Of a stretch of 8,832 bases of DNA, positions 1 to 5,489 are shown piece by piece. This stretch comes from Nitrospiraceae bacterium (GTDB lineage Bacteria; Nitrospirota; Nitrospiria; Nitrospirales; UBA8639). The stretch is from positions 1-8,832 of the forward strand of contig DOFS01000208.1 in the NCBI GenBank assembly GCA_003523945.1, in the 5' to 3' direction. Both the position numbers and the translations under genes were made by a program. The number at the start of each line of letters is the position of its first letter. The first letter of the stretch is position 1. The notes below the pieces were generated by a model that was not told where the DNA came from, made no database searches, and saw nothing but the letters and a program-made list of their open reading frames with translations.

Positions 1-1619
1 CGGGTTGCCGGTGTGCCCAGACCTTTTCCAGACATGGCTTCGCGCAAGTCATCATCATCAATCAGCTTACCGGCGCCTTCCATCGCAGAAAGCAGTGTGG
101 CTTCGGTATATCTGGCCGGTGGTCTGGTCGCCATGTCGCGAATTTCAATATCGCTAACCGTGGCTTTTTCATGCTCCCCAACCGCGACGAGCGTGCCCTC
201 ACCAGCAATGGCTTCACGGCCGTAAATGGCCAACCAACCCGGCTTGACCATCACCTTGCCTTCGGTCTTGAAGTGCTGCCTGTCAATCTGGGAAATACGG
301 GTGGTGTTTCGAAACTCCGCCGGTGGAAAAAAGGCCGCCATGAATCGACGCACGACCAGGTCGTATATCTTGGCTTCGGCTTCGCTGAGGTTCTTGGGTG
401 CCTGCAATGTGGGAATAATGGCGAAGTGATCGGAAATTTTCGCGTCATTGAAAATACGCTTGTTCGGTTGGACCCAGTTATTGCTCAGAATTTTCGCCGC
501 ATGCGGCCCTATCGGATTGCCGCCGCTCCCGCCGGTCAGGGCTGACAAACGCGCACTTGCCTCATCACGCAGAATGCCCAGGGTATCTTGCACGGTAGAG
601 AGATAGTCTTCCGGCAGAGCGCGCGAATCGGTTCTGGGATACGTCAACACCTTGTGGCGTTCATAGAGCGCCTGCGCCAGCGATAATGTTGTCTTGGCCG
701 AAAAGCCAAATCGGGCGTTGCCTTCACGTTGTAGACTCGTCAGGTCAAACAGCATCGGTGCGCTTTGCGTCGTCGGCTTGGTTTCTTCAGTGACCACCGC
801 CTGCTGACTCTGGCAGGCCTGCCTGATTGCTTCAGCCTGATTGCGTTCCCAAAGTCTCTCTGCGCGCCGTTCCGCGTCTTCGTCATTCTTTTTGAAGTTC
901 GTATCAAACCAGCGACCTGAATACTGTCCGGCCTCGACATCAAACTGGGCATGCACTTCGAAGTAGGGCCGCGAGACGAATTGCTTGATCTGTTCCTCGC
1001 GCTCCACGACGATGGCCAGTGTGGGTGTTTGAACCCGGCCAACGGTGGTGAGGTAAAAACCCCCGTCTTGGGAGTTGAACGCCGTCATAGCCCTGGTGCC
1101 GTTAATGCCAACCAGCCAGTCTGCTTCTGCCCGGCAGCGGGCGGCATCAGCGAGCGGCTTCATTTGTTCATCTTCGCGCAGGTCCTCAAATGCTTCGCGA
1201 ATGGCCTTGGGCGTCATGGACTGCAGCCAAAGCCGGCTTATCGGTTGCTTAGCCTTAGTGTGTTGGACAATCAGTCTGAAGATCAGCTCCCCTTCGCGCC
1301 CGGCGTCACAGGCGTTGATAATTCGGTCGATATCTTTGCGGCTGATCAGCTTGGCGAGCAACTTAAGCCGGTCCTCGGTTCGGGCGATTGGGTTCAGGTC
1401 AAAGTGATCGGGAATGACCGGCAGGTTGGCAAAAGACCACTTGCCACGTTTGACCTCTACGTTGTCAGGCGCCTTGATCTCAAGTAGGTGCCCAACGGCT
1501 GAAGTTACAACATAGTCGTCACCTTCAAAATAATCCTTCTCGCGTTTCAGTCCGCCAAGCGAATGCGCGATGTCGGCTGCAACAGAGGGCTTCTCGGCAA
1601 TTATCAGCGATTTACTCAT
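1..1619 (-). CDS. topB: DNA topoisomerase III (type IA), 3' end beyond the window
   Basis: This is a type IA topoisomerase: it cuts one DNA strand through a 5'-phosphotyrosine, passes another strand and reseals, which decatenates and relaxes negatively supercoiled DNA. The frame is open without a stop for 539 codons from ATG 1619 to the left edge. The Toprim domain starts with LIIAEKPSVAADIA (residues 5-18), then GHLLEI (43-48) and the DAGREGE acidic motif (105-111). RAEADWLVGINGTRA (163-177) and GRVQTPT (194-200) follow. The catalytic tyrosine is Tyr327 in LTYPRTDSR (325-333), and GKGLGTPAT lies at the cut edge. EKPS, DAGREGE and EADWLVGIN separate it from TopA and match TopB, particularly the roughly 850-residue proteobacterial type, so the missing part probably includes C-terminal zinc fingers. 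The start is fixed by MSKSLIIAEKPS; an in-frame stop lies four codons upstream, and the ribosome site is weak. It sits where topA would be expected after dprA. The family call is very secure; a transferred origin is inference. Confidence 0.95.
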   Translation of the reverse strand, partial: MSKSLIIAEKPSVAADIAHSLGGLKREKDYFEGDDYVVTSAVGHLLEIKAPDNVEVKRGKWSFANLPVIPDHFDLNPIARTEDRLKLLAKLISRKDIDRIINACDAGREGELIFRLIVQHTKAKQPISRLWLQSMTPKAIREAFEDLREDEQMKPLADAARCRAEADWLVGINGTRAMTAFNSQDGGFYLTTVGRVQTPTLAIVVEREEQIKQFVSRPYFEVHAQFDVEAGQYSGRWFDTNFKKNDEDAERRAERLWERNQAEAIRQACQSQQAVVTEETKPTTQSAPMLFDLTSLQREGNARFGFSAKTTLSLAQALYERHKVLTYPRTDSRALPEDYLSTVQDTLGILRDEASARLSALTGGSGGNPIGPHAAKILSNNWVQPNKRIFNDAKISDHFAIIPTLQAPKNLSEAEAKIYDLVVRRFMAAFFPPAEFRNTTRISQIDRQHFKTEGKVMVKPGWLAIYGREAIAGEGTLVAVGEHEKATVSDIEIRDMATRPPARYTEATLLSAMEGAGKLIDDDDLREAMSGKGLGTPAT

Positions 1620-1868
1620 GAGCAACCACTACCAGGGATGGCTCCTTTGGTATCTTTGATGTAAGGGAAACCGATACTCACGCGTGCAAGATCCACTACA
1701 AACTCAGGGCGAAAATGGTGTCGTCACACTCCACCTGCTGCGATGTGACTGGTTTTTTCGCGTGCTCATCATAATGATGGCGTAGGGTAGAGGCAAGGCA
1801 GGCTGGGTGTTCAACTCATTTTTTCCAGGGGCCGCAGCCGTTCCAGCCAGCCGCCAAGGCTAGCCCGC
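1620..1868. other. Unassigned segment between topB and the inverted-repeat element
   Basis: About 250 bases with no recognisable gene. On the minus strand, an 18-codon tail ending in GWNGCGPWKK and a stop (1816-1818) abuts the element. It could be the end of a truncated foreign gene, but I do not recognise it. The rest holds the possible topB promoter, a small CATCAT/ATGATG palindrome overlapping its -10 (1767-1779), and an AAAGGAG too far (about 24 bases) from the topB start to serve as its ribosome site. I see no target duplication or transposase sequence here. Confidence 0.5.
1768..1796 (-). promoter_or_regulatory. Possible sigma70-type promoter for topB
   Basis: Read on the minus strand, TTGCCT (1796-1791) and TATGAT (1773-1768) are separated by exactly 17 bases. 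They match the -35 consensus at four of six positions and the -10 consensus at five of six. The site points towards topB and lies about 150 bases before its start codon, so the leader would be long. It gives topB its own promoter in the foreign-looking segment, independent of the dprA operon. The call rests on consensus match alone. Confidence 0.4.
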
Positions 1869-1872
1869 CGAC

Positions 1873-1888
1873 GGTTCTGTCGCAAAAA
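1873..1888 (+). repeat. Left terminal inverted repeat
   Basis: GGTTCTGTCGCAAAAA, a perfect inverted match to 2009-2024. With the adjoining CGAC (1869-1872) the match becomes 20 of 20. The outer flank is the G+C-rich segment upstream of topB. Confidence 0.9.
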
Positions 1889-1996
1889 AGGTTTTTGAAG
1901 GCAAAAAGGGGTTTTAGCTCCGTGTCTGACAGATGGAAATTGCTAAATTTACTGCGGTTTTTCAACTCGGTCCAACATGAAAATAATTGGTGTCTC

Positions 1997-2173
1997 TTAC
2001 AAATCTAGTTTTTGCGACAGAACCGTCGAAGCTGTGTTCGAAGTCAATGCCCAGTTTGTCGTAAGGTCTTTAAGATGACCCACAGATGCCAATGCTTGGT
2101 AATTGTGTCCAAAATATTTGGACAGCGTTTTGGCTTTGGTGGGCGATTCGACGATGACGAGTGATCTAGCCAT
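1997..2173 (-). pseudogene. topA: topA relic: N-terminal stub of DNA topoisomerase I, frameshifted and truncated
   Basis: From ATG 2173 the frame reads [20 protein letters not shown], then [17 protein letters not shown] (residues 21-37). This is the canonical start of TopA, with the ESPTKAKT and SVGHLKDL Toprim motifs. After codon 39 the homologous frame continues only with a one-base shift near 2054-2059: bases 2054-2025 then read [10 protein letters not shown], as expected in TopA. As written, the frame instead runs through unrelated residues into the inverted-repeat element and stops at 1997-1999, giving 58 residues. The acidic catalytic centre, the active-site tyrosine and all later domains are absent, so no topoisomerase could be made. 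It lies 67 bases after dprA in the usual dprA-topA order and is best read as the remains of the native gene. A TATAAT hexamer at 2200-2195 has no convincing -35 partner. The frameshift could be a sequencing error; the truncation could not. Confidence 0.88.
2009..2024 (-). repeat. Right terminal inverted repeat
   Basis: Reverse complement of 1873-1888 without mismatch. Its outer end touches the last topA-like codon (GAC, 2027-2025), which marks the point where the topA reading frame is lost. Confidence 0.9.
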
Positions 2174-2240
2174 AGACAGTATTGAAAGTCATGAATTATA
2201 CACGAGCACAATTTTTCGCAGGGGAAGGATGAGTTGTGTA

Positions 2241-3377
2241 CTATCGGATGCTCATCCGGACATATTGCAGCCCCGGTATCTGCGTTATAAGCCCTTTGAT
2301 CTCCAAAGACAAGAGAATGCTCATGACTTCAGATGGGGCAGAGGAACCTTGAGAGATTAAATCGTCTAGGGAAACGGGTTCAAGTGAAAGACAATCAAAT
2401 ACACGTTGTTCCTCTGGCCCTAATGCAGGTACGGAAGGTTGAGGCTGAAGCGCACCTTGTTGTTTCTCGAGTTGATCCCGGAAGGAGGGTTCTAACATAG
2501 GAAGAATTTCTTCTACAACATCTAAGGAGCTTTCGACTAATTTGGCCCCCTCTTTAATGAGGCGGTGAGGGCCACGGGTCAATGTATTGGTCACATTTCC
2601 TGGTACCGCAAAAACCTCACGATTTTGCTCTAAAGCCATTCGAGCCGTAATGAGAGACCCACTGCGTGAGGTGGCTTCGGCCACGATCACACCGAGTGAA
2701 AGTCCACTGATGACCCGATTGCGTTGAGGGAAATGGTAGGCATGTGGAGCGGTTCCCATAGGAAATTCAGAAAGAACGGCTCCCTGTTGTTCAATGCGGT
2801 GTCGTAGTGCAGCGTGTTCAGGTGGATAGATGCGATCAATTCCACATCCAAGGACGGCCAGCGTTCTTCCAGAAATGGACAACGCACCTTCGTGGGCTGC
2901 GGCATCAATTCCCCTGGCCAGGCCACTCACAATCGTAAAGCCCAGTGCAGCTAAATCGCCGCTCAGTTGTCGTGTGAAAGTCCGCCCGATGTGGGAGCCT
3001 TTTCTTGAACCGACTATGGCAAGGGCCTGATGGTCGCAGTCTTGTAGTTTCCCCGTACACCAGAGCACAGGAGGAGGATCCGTAATGGTTTTTAATCGAG
3101 GAGGATAGTGAGCGTCGGCCAGGGTCAGAATGGTGAACTGACCATCCTGAACCGCTTGTAATTCCTGGGCAATGCGATCTTGTGCCTCGGCAGATATTGG
3201 TTGATGAATGGCCCTGGCCAAGGAGGGAGATATTTCACCTTTTGCTACGAGGGTGTGCACGTCCATGGATCGAATGACTTCGGGTGAGCAGAAACGGTTG
3301 ATCAGTCTGGTATAAGTGACAGGGCCCAATCCCGGGACCGCCAGAAGTTCCAACCATCCTAAAAGGGGTGTGGTCAT
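2241..3377 (-). CDS. dprA: DNA-processing protein DprA
   Basis: DprA binds incoming single-stranded DNA in the cytoplasm during natural transformation and loads RecA on it. The 378-residue protein has the full family layout: an N-terminal helix-hairpin-helix region (PGLGPVTYTRLI, residues 15-26) and a Rossmann-like core from about 80 to 290. The core contains AIVGSRKGS (120-128), IVSGLARGIDAAAHEGAL (149-166), AVLGCGIDRIYPPEH (174-188), the SEFPMGTAPHAYHFPQRNRVI segment (203-223) and FAVPGN (256-261). A C-terminal winged-helix-like region follows from about 320. The GSRKGS loop replaces the commoner GSRxxS/T. The start is ATG 3377, supported by AGGA five bases upstream and by alignment of the N-terminus; the frame offers no earlier ATG or GTG. 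The ATG overlaps the stop of a possible small gene in the ATGA arrangement typical of coupled translation. Downstream lie the topA relic and the mobile element, so dprA may now be the last working gene of its operon. Family identity is very secure. Confidence 0.96.
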   Translation of the reverse strand: MTTPLLGWLELLAVPGLGPVTYTRLINRFCSPEVIRSMDVHTLVAKGEISPSLARAIHQPISAEAQDRIAQELQAVQDGQFTILTLADAHYPPRLKTITDPPPVLWCTGKLQDCDHQALAIVGSRKGSHIGRTFTRQLSGDLAALGFTIVSGLARGIDAAAHEGALSISGRTLAVLGCGIDRIYPPEHAALRHRIEQQGAVLSEFPMGTAPHAYHFPQRNRVISGLSLGVIVAEATSRSGSLITARMALEQNREVFAVPGNVTNTLTRGPHRLIKEGAKLVESSLDVVEEILPMLEPSFRDQLEKQQGALQPQPSVPALGPEEQRVFDCLSLEPVSLDDLISQGSSAPSEVMSILLSLEIKGLITQIPGLQYVRMSIR

Positions 3378-3598
3378 CCTGGTCCTGAATGAGTGTGGTA
3401 AATACGCGTATGGTGATCATCGTGAAAGCGTATGCTCGCAGTGCCCTCCTCCCATGAAACGTTTAACGCACGACTCCGGACGATGAGAGCCTCTGGTGTT
3501 CTCCAAGGTTGAATGACGAATCTGCCTCTACTTTCTTTCTGGTTCCCGGCGATGAGAGTCTCCTTTGGCAAAGCAAGAAGTGGGAGGACATAGCCCAT
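3374..3598 (-). CDS. Possible small protein of unknown function between rng and dprA
   Basis: A 74-codon frame from ATG 3598 nearly fills the space between rng and dprA. It starts 21 bases after the rng stop and ends in an ATGA overlap with the dprA start, the spacing expected of a co-transcribed, coupled gene. The predicted protein begins MGYVLPLLALPKETLIAGN, has a short similar-looking pair LPKETLIAG / TPEALIVRS, and ends in a His-rich stretch (HDDHHTRIYHTHSG, residues 59-72). There is no transmembrane segment or signal peptide I would trust, and I do not recognise a family. Against it, there is no clear ribosome site before ATG 3598 and an in-frame stop lies two codons upstream, so no better start exists. 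It may be real or merely spacer; position is the main argument. Confidence 0.4.
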   Translation of the reverse strand: MGYVLPLLALPKETLIAGNQKESRGRFVIQPWRTPEALIVRSRALNVSWEEGTASIRFHDDHHTRIYHTHSGPG

Positions 3599-3619
3599 GA
3601 TTCAACAGTGCTCGCGTGG

Positions 3620-5173
3620 CTAAGAAGCCGTCCGTGATTCAGCGCGTGGCGTCACTTTTCCCACCACGACAATGTCATATTGTTCAAGGTGCAGTAATGG
3701 ATCGGCTTTAAAGACAATTTGTTGTTGGAATTCTTGTTCGAGTTGCTCAATGCTACTGTGTTCGGTCTCGAAGAGCAGCTCGATAACCTTGGGGTTAGCA
3801 CCGACTACAATTTGTTGTGGTTGCCCCCGAGTGGTTCCAATGCGCCGGATATCCCGAAAAATTTCATAGGCGACGGTCATGGTCGATTTTGTGTACCCTC
3901 TCCCCTCGCAGTCACCACAAATCTCCGATAGCGTACGTAAAAGATCTTCACGGACGCGTTCCCGGGAAATCTCGATGAGCCCGAGATCGGAAACCCGCGA
4001 GATGCGTGTTTGGGCTTTATCCCCGGCCAGTGCGTCCAGCGTGGCTTGATACACTTTTTCACGGTTCCGTTCCCGCTCCATGTCAATGTAATCAATAATG
4101 ATGATACCGCCAATCCCGCGTAATTTGATCTGGTAACCGATTTCTTTCGCCGCTTCCAGGTTATTTTTTAAAATTGTTTCTTCCTGGTCGCGTTTTCCCA
4201 CAAATCGTCCGGTATTGACGTCCACCACCGTCATGGCCTCTGTGTGATCGATCACGATGTGCCCTCCGGACTTAAGCCAGACTTTTCGACTCAGGGCTCT
4301 GGTAATTTCCAATTCGATCCCCAGGTGATCGAATAACCCTTCCTGCTTCTTGTCATAGAAATGAACGCGAGCCGCTTGTTCAGGAAGATAGCGACGGACA
4401 AAATCTTTCACTTCCTCAAAATCCGCTTTGGCATCAATTAAGAGTCGATCGACTTTTTTAGTGAATAAGTCTCGCACCACCCTAAGTGGGAGGGACAGAT
4501 CCGTATGTAAAAGGGATGGAGCCGGTTGGCTATTGGCCGCTTTGAGGGTGTCTTCCCATAATGCGCTCAGGAATCTGACGTCTGTTTGGAGATCGTCTTC
4601 TGGTACACCTTCGCACACGGTCCTGACAATGTATCCATATTCGGGTTTCCGGATGCGGCGCATGAGGTCTTTCAGCCGATGACGCTCTTCGTCGTTCGTA
4701 ATTCTTCGCGACACCCCAATATGGTCGACATTGGGCATGAGCACTAAAAACCGCCCGGGGAGGGAGACGTACGTGGTAATTCGCGGTCCCTTGGTGCCGA
4801 TGGGGCCTTTGGAAATTTGGACAAGAAGTTCTTGCCCTTCTGTCAACAGATTTTCGATGGGGCGTGCTGTTTGACGTCGAGGGCGCGGTACGTCCTGACT
4901 GCGTTCATCCTCTTCACTGTCCACAAGGGTATCCCCGGGTTCAGTGCCGACCGAAAGATCAGACACATGGATGAACGCGGCCCGGTCCAGTCCAATATCG
5001 ACGAAGGCCGCTTGCATACCCGGTAGAACTTTGATGACTTTGCCTTTATAGATGTCCCCTACAAAATCCTTTTTTCTTGGCCGGTCGACATACAATTCTG
5101 TCACGACACGATTGTCGAGCACCGCCACACGTGTTTCTTCACGAGTGACACTAATAGCAATTTCTACTCCCAT
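3620..5173 (-). CDS. rng: Ribonuclease G / RNase E family endoribonuclease
   Basis: This is a cytoplasmic Mg-dependent endoribonuclease of the RNase E/G family, which cuts single-stranded A/U-rich RNA and takes part in rRNA 5'-end maturation and mRNA decay. In the 517 residues: an S1 RNA-binding domain (about 36-125, including GDIYKGKVIKVLPGMQAAFVDIG), a 5'-sensor region with LVLMPNVDHIGVSRRI (143-158), and the DNase I-like catalytic core with Asp318 in VDVNTG (317-322) and Asp361 in IIDYIDM (359-365). The zinc-link motif CGDC (419-422) is followed by the small C-terminal domain. There is no long disordered degradosome tail, so it is RNase G-like rather than RNase E-like. It is about 28 residues longer than E. 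coli RNase G, largely through an acidic/basic insertion in the S1 domain (about 79-105). ATG 5173 is fixed by the N-terminus and by AGGGAG six bases upstream. Downstream are the possible 74-codon gene and dprA. Confidence 0.96.
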   Translation of the reverse strand: MGVEIAISVTREETRVAVLDNRVVTELYVDRPRKKDFVGDIYKGKVIKVLPGMQAAFVDIGLDRAAFIHVSDLSVGTEPGDTLVDSEEDERSQDVPRPRRQTARPIENLLTEGQELLVQISKGPIGTKGPRITTYVSLPGRFLVLMPNVDHIGVSRRITNDEERHRLKDLMRRIRKPEYGYIVRTVCEGVPEDDLQTDVRFLSALWEDTLKAANSQPAPSLLHTDLSLPLRVVRDLFTKKVDRLLIDAKADFEEVKDFVRRYLPEQAARVHFYDKKQEGLFDHLGIELEITRALSRKVWLKSGGHIVIDHTEAMTVVDVNTGRFVGKRDQEETILKNNLEAAKEIGYQIKLRGIGGIIIIDYIDMERERNREKVYQATLDALAGDKAQTRISRVSDLGLIEISRERVREDLLRTLSEICGDCEGRGYTKSTMTVAYEIFRDIRRIGTTRGQPQQIVVGANPKVIELLFETEHSSIEQLEQEFQQQIVFKADPLLHLEQYDIVVVGKVTPRAESRTAS

Positions 5174-5179
5174 AATTAT

Positions 5180-5185
5180 CTCCCT
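5180..5185 (-). promoter_or_regulatory. Ribosome binding site of rng
   Basis: AGGGAG on the minus strand, six bases before ATG 5173. It is one of the clearest Shine-Dalgarno sequences in the window and decides the rng start. A perfect 6-1-6 palindrome (CATTCTGAGAATG, 5199-5187) sits directly upstream and could fold next to this site. Confidence 0.7.
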
Positions 5186-5191
5186 ACATTC

Positions 5192-5431
5192 TCAGAATGG
5201 ACTATAAGCTAATCTTCGCCAACTCCCACAGTGAAGAGTTGTTGCTGGTGCGTCAGAGCCAATCTGTTGGTTCTGGCTGTCAGAATCTGAATTAGCTGTA
5301 CTGACCATTCTGTCAATTATTGTAAATGAATATTGTATGGAACCCACCTGACGATGGTTCTGTGTATCCTCTTCATTGGTCTCGCAAGTGTGCGAAAAAA
5401 TCCCCGGATTTGGTTCTTTATTGAAGGGCAT
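5192..5431 (-). CDS. Possible small Ser/Asn/Gln-rich protein before rng
   Basis: A 79-codon frame fills most of the 316-base gap between rodA and rng. ATG 5431 is preceded at short distance by AGAGGG (5440-5435), and the stop lies 18 bases before the rng start, so the geometry suits a gene in the same transcript. The product starts MPFNKEPNPGIFSHTCETNE, is rich in Ser, Asn, Gln and Thr in the middle, and has no hydrophobic segment or motif that I recognise. Such composition also fits translated leader sequence. The alternative is that this stretch is the untranslated leader of rng, in which case its small palindromes could be the functional part. I rate the two options about equally. Confidence 0.35.
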   Translation of the reverse strand: MPFNKEPNPGIFSHTCETNEEDTQNHRQVGSIQYSFTIIDRMVSTANSDSDSQNQQIGSDAPATTLHCGSWRRLAYSPF

Positions 5432-5489
5432 ATTCCCTCTTCATGTAATAATCTGCACGACACTATCAAGATTAAACCGCAGGGTATAG

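Larger units (their letters stand above)
1873..2024. mobile_element. MITE-like element or IS remnant with perfect inverted ends
   Basis: The two ends are perfect 16-bp inverted repeats: GGTTCTGTCGCAAAAA at 1873-1888 and its reverse complement at 2009-2024. The enclosed 120 bases are A+T-richer than the flanks and contain no transposase gene. The pairing extends four more bases outward (1869-2028), but the topA-like reading frame runs right up to base 2025, so the boundary is best placed at GG/CC. The end sequence resembles, from memory, the GG-CTGT-GCAA ends of the IS6 family, which makes this either a non-autonomous derivative or a deletion remnant of such an element. The flanking octamers (1865-1872 CCGCCGAC and 2025-2032 GTCGAAGC) differ, so there is no target duplication. 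This favours a rearrangement junction over a simple insertion. The family assignment is tentative; the inverted-repeat structure is certain. Confidence 0.7.
5174..5489 (-). other. rodA-rng intergenic region, possible rng leader
   Basis: This 316-base stretch separates the wall-synthesis genes from rng. Besides the possible 79-codon gene it contains TTGACA (5316-5311), a perfect -35 hexamer, but at 16-18 bases downstream there is only a poor -10 (AATTCA with 17). Two short palindromes lie near rng: TCAGATTCTGA (about 5292-5282) and CATTCTGAGAATG (5199-5187). AAATC/GATTT followed by a T run (about 5411-5396) is too weak to call a terminator. A start of transcription for rng here is plausible but not shown. 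Confidence 0.35.

Noticed and set aside
171..545. A 124-codon plus-strand frame near the left edge
   Set aside because: It is antisense to the conserved C-terminal part of topB, and its product shows no family resemblance.
951..1487. A 178-codon open frame on the plus strand opposite topB
   Set aside because: It is fully antisense to an intact, motif-rich topB frame, has no recognisable domain and no ribosome site, and is expected from the codon pattern of topB.
1865..2032. An 8-bp target duplication around the inverted-repeat element
   Set aside because: The flanking octamers CCGCCGAC and GTCGAAGC do not match, and neither do 2-4 base flanks at alternative boundaries. The outward CGAC/GTCG pairing is inverted, not direct.
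2195..2223. TATAAT at 2200-2195 as a topA promoter
   Set aside because: The hexamer is perfect, but the region 17 bases upstream (CCCTGC) bears no resemblance to a -35, and topA would normally be read through from dprA.
2245..2258. Hairpin CGGAT-GAGC-ATCCG at the end of dprA as a terminator
   Set aside because: It is short, lies within the last dprA codons, and has no T run after it.
2103..2360. An 85-codon plus-strand frame across the dprA-topA gap
   Set aside because: It overlaps the 3' end of dprA and the topA relic on the opposite strand, with no motif. The minus-strand readings explain the same bases.
5288..5316. TTGACA as a complete promoter for rng
   Set aside because: The -35 hexamer is perfect, but no acceptable -10 lies at 16-18 bases, so I list it only as a detail of the intergenic region.
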